64,000 nt of DNA from Brevibacterium antiquum CNRZ 918 (GTDB lineage Bacteria > Actinomycetota > Actinomycetes > Actinomycetales > Brevibacteriaceae): positions 124,001-188,000 of the forward strand of contig NZ_FXZD01000003.1 of assembly GCF_900169145.1 (NCBI RefSeq), in the 5' to 3' direction. Both the position numbers and the translations under genes were made by a program. The notes under the pieces were generated by a model that ran no database searches, was not told where the DNA came from, and was given only the letters and a program-made list of their open reading frames with translations. Shown here in pieces: positions 17,306-25,894 of the stretch (positions are counted from its first letter, which is position 1; each line of letters starts with the position of its first letter).

Positions 17306-19865
17306 CAGTGATTTCCTTCCCTCCGGTGATCGCCAGCAGCTGCTCATACGTCAGCGGCATCATCGAGTTCGGTGTGCCGGCCGCAGCCCAGAGAACAGGA
17401 TAGTCCTTCAGCGCCACGTCGACATACGTGGGGATCGGCTGCGGATGCCCGCATGGGGCGACCCCGCCGATGACCTGCCCCGTCGCGGTGCGCACCAGAT
17501 CCTTATCGGCCCGATCGAGGGAGCTCAGCCCGATGAGTCCGGCCACGAAGTCCGTGTCCACGCGGTGGCGACCGGAGGTCATGATGAGCACCGGTTCGCC
17601 CTCAGCGGAGAAGATCAGGCTGTTCGCAATCGCTCCGACCTCCACGCCGACCTTCTCCGCCGCCGAGGCTGCGGTAGGGGTGGCATCGGTGAAGAGTCTG
17701 ATCTGTGGTTCGATTCCATTGGCTTCGAGGACCTGGGAGACCGCCGCATGGTTGCGGTGCCCCTTCGGCTCGGCGGCACCGACCTCGGTGGGCTCTTCGG
17801 CCGGTTCCTCGGCGGGCGCCGATTCTTCCACCGGCTCGGCCAGTCCGCGCCTGCGCAGCAGGGGTGCGACATCGGGGCGGGTGCCGAAGAAGCGTTCGAT
17901 CGCACTCATCGGGTCGATCGAGTAGCCGGGGGCCAGGATGGCCTCACGGAAGGCATCGCCGGCTTCCCGGTTGAGTCCGCCCTGGGCCTCGAACCATTCG
18001 CTGACCCAGGCTGCGATGACCTCCGAGTAGAGGTAGGAGTAGTAACCGGCGGCATAGCCGGAGGCGAAGATGTGGCCGAAGTACGTGGTGCGGTAGCGGG
18101 GCGGAACCAGGTCGGTGAACCCGGCTGCGGCGAGTACCTCGGATTCGAAGGACAGGACGTCGGTGATGTGCTCACCGGCCTCCAGCGAATGCCAGGAGAG
18201 GTCGAGCATGGCCGCGGCCAGATACTCGGTCGTGTCGAAGCCTTGGCCGAACTTCTCACTGTCGATGAGAGCGGTGACCAGGGATTCGGGCATCGGCTCG
18301 CCCGTCTCCACGTGCTTGGCGTAGTGGGGGAGGACCTGCGGGTGGAAGCGCCACATCTCATTGAGCTGGGACGGGAATTCCACGTAGTCGCGAGGCACAG
18401 CTGTCCCGGCTGTCGACGGGTAGGTCGAGTTCGCGAACAGGCCGTGAAGGACGTGGCCGAATTCGTGGAAGAGGGTGTTGAGCTCGGTGGGGTTGAGCAG
18501 CGTCGGTCGACCTTCGCCCGGCTTGGCCAGATTGAGCGAGAGTGTGACCACGGGCAGGTGCCCGGTCAGCCGTGAACTTGTCACCAGCTCACCCATCCAT
18601 GCGCCGCCGCGCTTCGTGTCCCGGGAGTAGGGGTCGAGGAGGATGAGTCCCAGGGTGCGTTCATTGGCGTCGGTGACCTCGAAGGTCCGCACATCCTCGT
18701 GCCAGGCGGAGACAGTCTCGCGTGGGGCGAAGGTGACTCCGTAGAGACCCGTGGCCGCGCGGAAGACGCCTTCATTGAGGACGGTGTCGAACTCGAAGTA
18801 CTTGGCGACCTCATCGGCGTCGATGTCGAATTTCTCGGCCCGGTACTGCGCCAGACGATGCTTGACGTCCTCGGGTGCGACATCAGTGAGGCCGTAATGG
18901 TCCTTGACCTGTGCCAGCTCCTCGGCCAACTGTGCATTGGCCGGCGCGATGAGCGAGGACACGATGTCTGCGGCCGCATCCGGGCCACCGGCGGTCTGAT
19001 TGTCGATGGCAAACGACGAATAGGACGGGTATCCCAGCAGCTTCGCCTGCAGTGCTCGCAGCGCCGTGGTGTCGGCGACCTGAGTCCGGGTGTCGCCCTC
19101 ACCGCCGCGGGCACCGCGGGAGGTCGAATTGTCCAAGACTTGTTTGCGGGTCGCAGCCGATTCCAGGGATTCGAGGACAAGCTGCTGGGTGAAGTTGTTC
19201 AGCGGCAGCAGGTACCCGTCGGTGCCTCGCTCGGCGGCCCGATTGGCCGCGGCCGCGACCTGGTCCTCGCTGAGTCCGGCCAGCTGCGCCTTATCGTCGA
19301 GATGGACGGCAAGCTCCCTGGTGTCCTTCTGCAGGGCACGGGAGAAGGAGGTTCCTAGGGTCGTGAGCTCGGCCGCGATGGTGGACATCTGGTCGCGCTC
19401 TTCCGCACCGAGGCGGGCTCCGGCACGCACGAACTCCTCGACGGTGAGCTCCTGCTGACGCTTGTCCTCGGGGTTGAGATCGGTCGATGGTACCTGTTCG
19501 ATGCGGTGGAAGAGATCGACGTCGAGGAAGATGCGGGTCCGGGCAGCGGACAGACGATCCCACACCTCGGCGACGGAATCTGCCAGTTCGGGACGGAAGT
19601 GATTGGACTCCACGGAGGACACGACCGCGGCGATCCGGGCCATGGGGATGGTCGCGGACTCGAAGCGGACGGTGGTCGACACGAACGTGGGGTCGTTCTC
19701 ATCAGCGATGATGTCCTCAACCTCTGAGCGTGCGAAGTCCGTGGCTGCTCGAACGGCGGCGATCAGCGATGCGGGAGTGACGGCGGAGAAGTCGGGCAGT
19801 GAGAATTCGCCCTGTGGGTCGAGGAAGGCCTCCCAGACATCGATGCTGTTCGGTTCGGAGCTCAT
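17280..19865 (-). CDS. M3 metallopeptidase fused to YbaK/aminoacyl-tRNA deacylase domain
   Basis: An 861-residue protein. Residues 1-670 form a thimet/Dcp-type M3 peptidase with the zinc motif HEFGH at 467-471 and VEFPSQLNE near 495 supplying the third ligand. A Pro/Glu-rich linker (about 677-703) leads to a YbaK/ProX-like domain (about 705-850) with VEVGAIANSLIF, ASGRHR-like TSGRHRVDTDFV and IGGVAPCGHP. M3 enzymes cleave peptides up to about 20 residues. YbaK domains hydrolyse mischarged aminoacyl-tRNA. I know of no standard family with this joint architecture. The reading frame is continuous with no sign of a lost stop. The gene lies next to tgt and yhhQ. Confidence 0.88.
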   Translation of the reverse strand: MSSEPNSIDVWEAFLDPQGEFSLPDFSAVTPASLIAAVRAATDFARSEVEDIIADENDPTFVSTTVRFESATIPMARIAAVVSSVESNHFRPELADSVAEVWDRLSAARTRIFLDVDLFHRIEQVPSTDLNPEDKRQQELTVEEFVRAGARLGAEERDQMSTIAAELTTLGTSFSRALQKDTRELAVHLDDKAQLAGLSEDQVAAAANRAAERGTDGYLLPLNNFTQQLVLESLESAATRKQVLDNSTSRGARGGEGDTRTQVADTTALRALQAKLLGYPSYSSFAIDNQTAGGPDAAADIVSSLIAPANAQLAEELAQVKDHYGLTDVAPEDVKHRLAQYRAEKFDIDADEVAKYFEFDTVLNEGVFRAATGLYGVTFAPRETVSAWHEDVRTFEVTDANERTLGLILLDPYSRDTKRGGAWMGELVTSSRLTGHLPVVTLSLNLAKPGEGRPTLLNPTELNTLFHEFGHVLHGLFANSTYPSTAGTAVPRDYVEFPSQLNEMWRFHPQVLPHYAKHVETGEPMPESLVTALIDSEKFGQGFDTTEYLAAAMLDLSWHSLEAGEHITDVLSFESEVLAAAGFTDLVPPRYRTTYFGHIFASGYAAGYYSYLYSEVIAAWVSEWFEAQGGLNREAGDAFREAILAPGYSIDPMSAIERFFGTRPDVAPLLRRRGLAEPVEESAPAEEPAEEPTEVGAAEPKGHRNHAAVSQVLEANGIEPQIRLFTDATPTAASAAEKVGVEVGAIANSLIFSAEGEPVLIMTSGRHRVDTDFVAGLIGLSSLDRADKDLVRTATGQVIGGVAPCGHPQPIPTYVDVALKDYPVLWAAAGTPNSMMPLTYEQLLAITGGKEITVVEEGAEA

Positions 19866-19959
19866 CGTCGACGTACCACTTTCTACACGGTTGGAGGTTT
19901 GTGCCAGGTCTCGACCTCGATCCTAACGCGTGCGCGCTCTGAAGTGCATGGTCGCTGGT

Positions 19960-19972
19960 TACACTGGGGATC
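19960..19972 (+). promoter_or_regulatory. Leaderless-type -10 box before AI-2E-family gene
   Basis: TACACT at 19960-19965 ends seven bases before the ATG at 19973. No Shine-Dalgarno lies between, so transcription probably starts at or next to the ATG. Confidence 0.5.
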
Positions 19973-21043
19973 ATGGGCAAAGGGCAGGGGAAGACCCTCA
20001 CTCTCAACAGCGCATTCCGGGTGGGCTTCACCGGAACACTGGGAGTGGGACTCGCAATCGGGCTGATCGCGGCCCTGCAGTCCGTGGCGACAGTCTTCAT
20101 CTACATCGGTCTGGCTCTGTTCCTCGCACTCGGTCTCGAACCGATCGTGCTGTGGCTGGTGGAGCGCAAGCTGCCCAGGTCTCTGGCCGTCGTCCTCGTG
20201 GTCCTGGCCTTCATCGGCATCGTCGCCGGAGCCGTGCTGCTCATCGCCCCTGCCGTCATCAGCCAGATCCAGCAGTTCATCGGCGATCTCCCGGAGATCG
20301 TCGCGGACCTGGCGGCCACGGGCTGGGTGGCGGACCTCGAACAGAGATTCACCGGAGCCGTCGACCTCGACAGAATCTTCAACAACATCGGCGATTGGGT
20401 CGCCGACCCGAAGAACGTGGTCTCGCTCGGCGGCGGCGTGGTGTCCATCGGGGCCGGAATCCTCAGTTTCCTCGCCGGCGTCGTCATCGTCGTCATCCTC
20501 ACCATCTACTTCGCGGTGACGATGCCGACGATCAAGGCGGCCATGCTCTCGCTCGTCGCGGCGAGCTCGCGAGAGACCGTCGAATCCGTCACCGAGGAGG
20601 TCACCCGTTCCATCGGACGCTACGTTCTCGGGCAGGTGTCCTTGGGCATCGTCAACGGCGTGTGCTCGGCGATCTTCCTCACCATCATCGGGGCCCCGCT
20701 GCCGGCGCTGCTGGCATTCATCGCCTTCCTCGCCTCGCTCATTCCGCTGGTGGGCCCGATCACCGGTTCCATCATCATCACCGGCTCATGCCTCATGGTC
20801 TCTCCGGGGCTGGGGATCGCCGTCGGCATCTACTACCTCGTGTACATGCAGGTGGAGGCGTACCTGCTCAGCCCCCGCATCATGAAGACCGCTGTGGATG
20901 TGCCCGGTGCGCTCGTCATCATCGCCGCCATCGCCGGCGGCACCCTGGGTGGGGTGCTCGGCGCCGTGGTCGCGGTGCCCGTGGCCGCCTCGGGAATGAT
21001 CATCATCCGCAAGGTCGTCGTGCCCGCCCAGGATAAGAAGTAG
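19973..21043 (+). CDS. AI-2E family transporter (PerM/YhhT-like)
   Basis: A 356-residue membrane protein with about eight TM helices, matching the AI-2E transporter family. It shows paired TMs near residues 20-55 (FIYIGLALFLALGLEPIVLWL), a soluble loop (about 95-160) and the conserved LIPLVGPITGSI region near 255. Members export small molecules or act as Na+/H+ antiporters, and the substrate here is unknown. A small two-TM protein gene ends three bases away on the other strand. The start is supported by the leaderless promoter pattern. Confidence 0.88.
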   Translation: MGKGQGKTLTLNSAFRVGFTGTLGVGLAIGLIAALQSVATVFIYIGLALFLALGLEPIVLWLVERKLPRSLAVVLVVLAFIGIVAGAVLLIAPAVISQIQQFIGDLPEIVADLAATGWVADLEQRFTGAVDLDRIFNNIGDWVADPKNVVSLGGGVVSIGAGILSFLAGVVIVVILTIYFAVTMPTIKAAMLSLVAASSRETVESVTEEVTRSIGRYVLGQVSLGIVNGVCSAIFLTIIGAPLPALLAFIAFLASLIPLVGPITGSIIITGSCLMVSPGLGIAVGIYYLVYMQVEAYLLSPRIMKTAVDVPGALVIIAAIAGGTLGGVLGAVVAVPVAASGMIIIRKVVVPAQDKK

Positions 21044-21046
21044 CGG

Positions 21047-21277
21047 CTACTCTCTTCTGTCTGGATCTTCAGGTTCGCTGCCCCGGTTTCCGAAGATGAG
21101 TCCGATGAGGAACCGGACGATGAAGTACGTACCGAAATAGGAGACGGCGGCTGTGAGCAGAGTGATCAGCAGGTTGCTCTCACCGCCGCTGGTCAACGCG
21201 AGGGTCGCGAAGATCGTCACGGTGATCGCCGCGAGATAGGGAATCAGGCGGAGAACCGGGCTATCGATGTCACTCAT
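21047..21277 (-). CDS. Small two-TM membrane protein
   Basis: A 76-residue protein starting MSDIDSPVLRLIPYLAAI. Two hydrophobic segments (about residues 10-30 and 36-63) are followed by a charged tail GNRGSEPEDPDRRE. I do not recognise a family. TACTCT at 21285-21290 on the minus strand ends seven bases before the ATG, the leaderless pattern seen at other genes here, which supports this start over the longer frame from 21712. It is divergent from a GNAT gene and convergent with the AI-2E gene. Confidence 0.65.
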   Translation of the reverse strand: MSDIDSPVLRLIPYLAAITVTIFATLALTSGGESNLLITLLTAAVSYFGTYFIVRFLIGLIFGNRGSEPEDPDRRE

Positions 21278-21284
21278 GGATGTC

Positions 21285-21290
21285 AGAGTA
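21285..21290 (-). promoter_or_regulatory. Leaderless-type -10 box (TACTCT)
   Basis: TACTCT on the minus strand lies seven bases before the ATG at 21277, with no ribosome-binding site between. Confidence 0.45.
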
Positions 21291-21340
21291 CCAAGCCGTC
21301 GAATGTCGCCGAGGTGGCGGTGCCCGAAGCGAGCGGTCGT

Positions 21341-21346
21341 TAGTAT
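21341..21346 (+). promoter_or_regulatory. Leaderless-type -10 box (TAGTAT)
   Basis: TAGTAT lies seven bases before the ATG at 21354 of the first GNAT gene. Confidence 0.5.
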
Positions 21347-21353
21347 GGTTCGG

Positions 21354-21824
21354 ATGACACAGACACAGTGGAGTGCCGTGCGAGATGACCAAGTTCCCGA
21401 TGACGTGGATCGCCTGCTGCTGAGCGTTCCCGAATGGTTCGGCAGACCGGAATCCAACGCAGAATATGTCGATGATGCACGCACCATGGAGACATGGACG
21501 GTGCGCAGTGACGACGGCGCGGTCGTCGGAGTCACCCTCGTCTCCTGGCATTTCGACCACTCTGCTGAAATCCATTTCACGGTCGTCGACAGGTCGGCGC
21601 ATGGAACCGGAGTCGGCACTGCGATGATGCGAGCGGTCGCGGCTGATGTGCGGACGAGGGGCGCCACGCTGCTGCACGTCAAGACATTAGGAGCCTCGAG
21701 CCCGGATCCCAACTACGACCGCACCCGTCACTTCTATGAGAAGATGGGGTTCCTCCCGCTGGAGGAGACCGACCTGTGGGACGCCGCGACGCCCTGCCTG
21801 ATCATGGTCATGCCGCTGCTATGA
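21354..21824 (+). CDS. GNAT family N-acetyltransferase
   Basis: A 156-residue GNAT protein. The acetyl-CoA loop is in VVDRSAHGTGVGTAMMRAV (Q/RxxGxG/A variant), and NYDRTRHFYEKMGFLPLEE is the usual C-terminal beta-bulge region. The substrate is unknown. The ATG at 21354 is chosen because a -10-like TAGTAT sits seven bases upstream, and upstream residues lie in the promoter. The stop overlaps the start of a second GNAT gene, so the two are co-translated. Confidence 0.84.
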   Translation: MTQTQWSAVRDDQVPDDVDRLLLSVPEWFGRPESNAEYVDDARTMETWTVRSDDGAVVGVTLVSWHFDHSAEIHFTVVDRSAHGTGVGTAMMRAVAADVRTRGATLLHVKTLGASSPDPNYDRTRHFYEKMGFLPLEETDLWDAATPCLIMVMPLL

Positions 21825-22387
21825 CGCTGCCACCCTGGCCCGCGGATTCTCCGACTAGTGGGGAAGTTCGGCTCCGAGCAGTGGAAGCACGCGACAGTGC
21901 AATGGCCCGGCAGCTGTCGACCGATCCTTACGTTCCGCAGACCGGCTCCCTTCCGGGCAATGCCTCCGCGTCGGAGGCCGGCGCCTGGATTGCCCGCCAA
22001 CAAGGACGTCATGCCGAAGGGGCTGGCTTCTCGTTCACGATTGCACGGCGTTCCGATGATGACGGGGTCGGTCACTGTGGTCTGTGGCTGAAGGACCTCG
22101 ACGAAGGCCGAGCGAGTGCAGGATACGCGATTTCGCCAGCTGAACGTGGTCGCGGATACGCCGGCAAGGCGCTCGCCGCTTTGACCGAATTTGCTTGGAC
22201 AGTTCCGGGAGTTCAGCGGGTCGAACTGTTCATCGAACCATGGAATGCCGCGTCAATCCGCACCGCGGAACACGCTGGGTATCTTCGCGAGAGCCTCTTG
22301 CCCGGACACAAGATGATCGGTGGGCAGAGGCGGGACATGGGTTTGTATGTTGCCGTTCGACCGGAGGACGGTGGCCCGAGTGAGTGA
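21821..22387 (+). CDS. GNAT family N-acetyltransferase (RimJ/RimL-like)
   Basis: A 188-residue acetyltransferase of the RimJ/RimL type. It shows GEVRLRAVEARDSAMARQL at the N-terminus, the acetyl-CoA motif SPAERGRGYAGKALAAL, and FIEPWNAASIRTAEHAGYLRE. Such proteins acetylate N-terminal alpha-amines or small molecules. Its ATG overlaps the previous stop (ATGA). The two adjacent acetyltransferases are not close copies, so this is a pairing rather than a recent duplication. Confidence 0.86.
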   Translation: MTLPPWPADSPTSGEVRLRAVEARDSAMARQLSTDPYVPQTGSLPGNASASEAGAWIARQQGRHAEGAGFSFTIARRSDDDGVGHCGLWLKDLDEGRASAGYAISPAERGRGYAGKALAALTEFAWTVPGVQRVELFIEPWNAASIRTAEHAGYLRESLLPGHKMIGGQRRDMGLYVAVRPEDGGPSE

Positions 22388-22446
22388 AGGGTCGCGGGCG
22401 GTTTCCGCATCTCCTTTTACGATGCCTGCAAGTCTTTTCCTTCGTC

Positions 22447-22647
22447 ATGGAAACAGCCCAGACGGAAGCCGTGATCGTTGAGCACGAGGGGAATAGAGCG
22501 GCGGTGATTGTCAGCGCAGCCGAGTATGACCGACTGCTGGCATCCGCTGAGGAGATCGACGATATCGAGGCTTTCGACGCAGCGCGGGACGAAGCCGGTC
22601 CGAACATCTCTTGGGGTCAGGTCAGGCTCGACCTCGCCTGGATGTGA
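22447..22647 (+). CDS. Phd/YefM-type antitoxin, probably N-terminally shortened and orphaned
   Basis: A 66-residue protein containing the core of the Phd/YefM antitoxin fold: AVIVEHEGNRAAVIVSAAEYDRLLASAEE, then an acidic toxin-binding tail ending ISWGQVRLDLAWM. Usual family members carry about 15 more N-terminal residues (the SEAR segment), which I cannot find in frame just upstream. The following 70 bases resemble only the beginning of a RelE toxin. The module therefore looks decayed, with an antitoxin that may be inactive. Confidence 0.62.
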   Translation: METAQTEAVIVEHEGNRAAVIVSAAEYDRLLASAEEIDDIEAFDAARDEAGPNISWGQVRLDLAWM

Positions 22648-22649
22648 CG

Positions 22650-22718
22650 GTGTCCTATCGGATCGAGAAGTCTGGCGGCACTGTGCGCAGCAGGGCCCAT
22701 AGACCGACAGGGCCAGGG
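22650..22718 (+). pseudogene. Possible RelE-type toxin remnant
   Basis: Three bases after the antitoxin stop, GTG TCC TAT CGG ATC GAG reads MSYRIE, a common start of RelE/ParE toxins. The similarity fades within about ten codons and the frame then runs over the oppositely oriented kinase gene. This fits a toxin gene cut away by a rearrangement. The evidence is short, so confidence is low. Confidence 0.35.
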
Positions 22719-23741
22719 TCAGCAACAATATCTCGCCCCGAACGCATCCCGTGTGAGAATGGCGAACATCTCCGACATGCGAACAACGACGTTCGCATAT
22801 TCTGCGATGAGATCGGCACCTGAACCTAGAGCAGCTCGAACCGGATCAAAATCAGGGGCGAAGCCGTCAGCAGCGGCAGCACGCAACAGGGCCAGCCGTC
22901 CTTCTGCGCTGGTGTACCCGAGTTCGAACAGCACCCAGTGGAATAGGTGCATCAGCGCGGAGTCGTTGTCGAAGTCTGCGTGGGAGGGCATGGCGGACTC
23001 TTCATCTGGTGTGAGCACGAATTCTGGGTGCAGCGACAGCCCGAAATCAGTGAACAGCAGCCTGCTCTCGCGCACAAGGATATTTCCCGGGTGGACATCG
23101 AAGTGCTGAAACTGTTGTTTCGCCATCCATGCTGTGGCTTCGGCGATCTGTTTCACTACGTCGGTGAAGTCGGACTCTCCGTTGCCCTCAGCCAAGTTTC
23201 TGCGTATGAAAGTACCGAGAGTCTCAGGAACGTATTCGAGAAAGAGCACCATGCTCGACCGGGCGGCTTTCAACTCCCTGAGCTTCGTCTCCACCTGAGG
23301 CCACGAGGCTCCCCACTGGTGTTGCGGGCCGACTTCGTGAAATTCGCTGAGGTCGATTTCGGACTGCAGGTTGATGATTCGCCACCCGAGCAGCAGCGGA
23401 AAGAAGTCCACCGCTCCACTCTGGACCCAGTCAGAGGTCATTTGGTGAGCTGCCAATTCTCTGCCGACACCGTGGGAGGGGCTGCCGATCCCGTAGTGGG
23501 AGACGAAGGGGAGTCCGTTGTGGTTGACGGTCGCGAAGGGGTCGGCCTCTTCTGTCACGGTGATCGGCAGCTGCTTCACAAAGACCTGTGCTCCGTCAAC
23601 GTGAGCTTTCCGGGTAGTACCTCCGATGCCGACCCCGACCTTCTGAGCCGTGTCCACGAGCGCACGAACCTCAGAATCGTCAAGCCTGTCGATCGCTGCA
23701 GAGATTTTTCGGGCGCTGTCCAATCGTGCATTCATCACCAC
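22719..23741 (-). CDS. Protein-kinase-like protein (Ser/Thr or small-molecule kinase fold)
   Basis: A 340-residue soluble protein with kinase hallmarks: a Gly-rich stretch VGVGIGGTTRK (35-45), a candidate ATP lysine in VFVKQLP (K56), the catalytic loop HFDVHPGN (213-220) and the metal motif DFG at 232-234. HxDxxxxN and DFG fit a eukaryotic-like protein kinase, but HPGN is also seen in aminoglycoside/choline kinases. No TM or sensor domain is present. The GTG at 23741 is the frame start; the ATG two codons later is equally likely. It lies beside the antitoxin remnant, in sequence slightly less GC-rich than its surroundings, so it may be accessory. Confidence 0.66.
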   Translation of the reverse strand: MVMNARLDSARKISAAIDRLDDSEVRALVDTAQKVGVGIGGTTRKAHVDGAQVFVKQLPITVTEEADPFATVNHNGLPFVSHYGIGSPSHGVGRELAAHQMTSDWVQSGAVDFFPLLLGWRIINLQSEIDLSEFHEVGPQHQWGASWPQVETKLRELKAARSSMVLFLEYVPETLGTFIRRNLAEGNGESDFTDVVKQIAEATAWMAKQQFQHFDVHPGNILVRESRLLFTDFGLSLHPEFVLTPDEESAMPSHADFDNDSALMHLFHWVLFELGYTSAEGRLALLRAAAADGFAPDFDPVRAALGSGADLIAEYANVVVRMSEMFAILTRDAFGARYCC

Positions 23742-23812
23742 ACTCTAGGCGCTGAGCCCTCAACCCGACCTCAACGCGAGTCGACTCAGCAACGCGAAGT
23801 CGATCAGGCTAT

Positions 23813-23855
23813 TGTCCGTGTCCTCTCTCCAGCCTATGGTGAGAGGACACGGACA
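23813..23855. promoter_or_regulatory. 15-base inverted repeat before aldehyde dehydrogenase
   Basis: TGTCCGTGTCCTCTC (23813-23827) and GAGAGGACACGGACA (23841-23855) are perfect complements across 13 bases. The repeat lies about 90 bases before the aldehyde dehydrogenase start. It could be an operator for an aldehyde/alcohol-responsive regulator or a terminator-like hairpin; no U run follows. The rest of 23742-23944 holds no gene. Confidence 0.5.
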
Positions 23856-23944
23856 CATCCGCTTCGCGCAGTCGACCACGACCATGCACTGCACGCGAAA
23901 CTATGCGTGCGATGCGAGCGGATGGACTCACACGAAGGAGTGTC

Positions 23945-25468
23945 ATGGCAGTCTACTCAGCACCCGGTACCGAAGGTTCGCTCGTCACGTTCAAGTCGCG
24001 CTACGAGAACTACATCGGAGGCGAGTGGGTGCCGCCGAAGAACGGCGACTACTTCGACAACATCACTCCCGTCACCGGACAGGCATTCACAGAGATCCCC
24101 AGTTCCACCGCCGACGACATCGAAACCGCCCTCGATGCGGCCTGGGCCGCAGCACCTGCATGGGGGAAGACCTCGGTCACCGAGCGCTCGAACGTCCTCC
24201 TCAAGATCGCTGATCGCATGGAGGCCAATCTTGAGATGCTCGCGGTCGCCGAGACCTGGGACAACGGCAAGGGCATCCGCGAACCACTGGCCGCCGACAT
24301 CCCACTGGCCATCGACCACTTCCGCTATTTCGCCGCAGCGATCCGGGCCCAAGAAGGCGGCCTGTCCCAGATCGACGACGATACCGTGGCCTATCACTTC
24401 CACGAACCGCTCGGCGTCGTCGGACAGATCATCCCGTGGAACTTCCCCATCCTCATGGCCACGTGGAAGCTGGCACCGGCGCTCGCCGCAGGCAACTGCG
24501 TCGTCCTCAAGCCCGCCGAGCAGACCCCGGCATCGATCCTCATCCTCGCCGAACTCGTCGGCGATCTGCTGCCAGCCGGTGTGCTCAACATCGTCAACGG
24601 CTTCGGAGTCGAGGCGGGCAAGCCCCTGGCCTCGAACAAGCGGATCAAGAAGATCGCCTTCACCGGTGAGACGACGACCGGCCGACTCATCATGCAGTAC
24701 GCCTCGCAGAACATCATCCCGGTGACTCTGGAACTCGGCGGCAAGTCCCCGAACATCTTCTTCGAAGACGTGCTCGCCGCTGATGACAGCTACCGCGACA
24801 AGGCACTCGAGGGCTTCGCAATGTTCGCTCTCAATCAGGGCGAGGTCTGCACCTGCCCGTCGCGTGCACTCGTCCAGGAGTCGATCTTCGATGACTTCGT
24901 CGCCGCCGGAGTCGAACGTGTCCGCGCGATCAAGCAGGGCAACCCGCTCGACACCGACACCCAGGTCGGCGCGCAAGCCTCGAACGATCAGTACGAGAAG
25001 ATCATGTCCTACCTGAAGATCGGCAAGGACGAAGGCGCCGAGGTGCTCATCGGCGGTGACAAGGCCGAACTCGAGGGCGACCTCTCAGGAGGCTTCTACG
25101 TCCAGCCGACCATCTTCAAGGGCTCGAACAATATGCGGATCTTCCAGGAGGAGATCTTCGGCCCCGTCGTCGCCCTGACCTCGTTCAAGGACTACGACGA
25201 CGCCATCACCACGGCCAATGACACGCTCTACGGACTCGGCGCCGGCGTCTGGGCCCGGACCGGCAACACCGCCTACCGGGCAGGCCGAGACATCCAGGCC
25301 GGTCGCGTCTGGGTCAACAACTACCACGCCTATCCGGCACACGCTGCCTTCGGCGGATACAAGTCATCGGGAATCGGCCGAGAGAACCACCTGATGATGC
25401 TCGACCACTACCAGCAGACGAAGAACCTGCTGGTCAGCTACTCGGAGAACGCACAAGGATTTTTCTGA
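23945..25468 (+). CDS. NAD-dependent aldehyde dehydrogenase (acetaldehyde type)
   Basis: A 507-residue aldehyde dehydrogenase of the ExaC/AldB type. It shows [37 protein letters not shown], the Glu motif [12 protein letters not shown] and the Cys region [11 protein letters not shown]. It oxidises acetaldehyde or similar aldehydes to acids. AAGGAG sits four bases before the ATG at 23945. The gene overlaps a DUF779 gene, an association typical of acetaldehyde dehydrogenases in ethanol catabolism. A long inverted repeat upstream probably controls it. Confidence 0.94.
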   Translation: MAVYSAPGTEGSLVTFKSRYENYIGGEWVPPKNGDYFDNITPVTGQAFTEIPSSTADDIETALDAAWAAAPAWGKTSVTERSNVLLKIADRMEANLEMLAVAETWDNGKGIREPLAADIPLAIDHFRYFAAAIRAQEGGLSQIDDDTVAYHFHEPLGVVGQIIPWNFPILMATWKLAPALAAGNCVVLKPAEQTPASILILAELVGDLLPAGVLNIVNGFGVEAGKPLASNKRIKKIAFTGETTTGRLIMQYASQNIIPVTLELGGKSPNIFFEDVLAADDSYRDKALEGFAMFALNQGEVCTCPSRALVQESIFDDFVAAGVERVRAIKQGNPLDTDTQVGAQASNDQYEKIMSYLKIGKDEGAEVLIGGDKAELEGDLSGGFYVQPTIFKGSNNMRIFQEEIFGPVVALTSFKDYDDAITTANDTLYGLGAGVWARTGNTAYRAGRDIQAGRVWVNNYHAYPAHAAFGGYKSSGIGRENHLMMLDHYQQTKNLLVSYSENAQGFF

Positions 25469-25887
25469 TGAGTGAATCTACACAGACCGCGGCGCTGGAA
25501 TCAGCACCGACCATCGACGGGGAGGAGAAATCGAGAGTGGCCATGACACAGGCCGCCGTCGACCTCCTCGGCGATCTGGTCGCCAAACACGGCCAACTGA
25601 TGTTCCACCAATCGGGTGGCTGCTGCGACGGGTCCTCGCCGATGTGCTTCCCCGAAGGCGACTTCCTGACCTCGGAGGCCGACGTTCTCCTCGGCCACTT
25701 CGAACTGCCCGTCGATGACGCAGAGAAGGCGGGCCTCGACTTCTGGATGTCGGTCGAGCAGTTCGAGTACTGGAAGCACACCCACCTCACGATCGATGTG
25801 GTCCCCGGACGAGGCAGCGGCTTCAGCGTCGAGTCACCGACAGGCAACCGCTTCATCATCCGGTCCACCCTCATGGACGTCGGCTGA
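25468..25887 (+). CDS. DUF779 family protein
   Basis: A 139-residue protein of DUF779. The conserved centre is FHQSGGCCDGSSPMCFPEGDF with a CC...C cluster, followed by FWMSVEQFEYWKHTHLTIDVVPGRGSGFSVE and a C-terminal RFIIRS. DUF779 genes are almost always beside aldehyde dehydrogenase genes, and the role is unknown. The ATG overlaps the dehydrogenase stop by one base, so the pair is one transcription unit. It ends seven bases before the convergent regulator gene. Confidence 0.9.
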   Translation: MSESTQTAALESAPTIDGEEKSRVAMTQAAVDLLGDLVAKHGQLMFHQSGGCCDGSSPMCFPEGDFLTSEADVLLGHFELPVDDAEKAGLDFWMSVEQFEYWKHTHLTIDVVPGRGSGFSVESPTGNRFIIRSTLMDVG

Positions 25888-25894
25888 GATACCG

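Noticed and set aside
17259-18575. 438-residue open frame opposite the M3-YbaK fusion
   Set aside because: It is an antisense shadow; the fusion frame has intact zinc and YbaK motifs.
22947-24725. 592-residue open frame on the plus strand
   Set aside because: It crosses the kinase gene in reverse and then runs out of frame through the aldehyde dehydrogenase. Its second half is Ser/Arg/Pro-rich shadow sequence.
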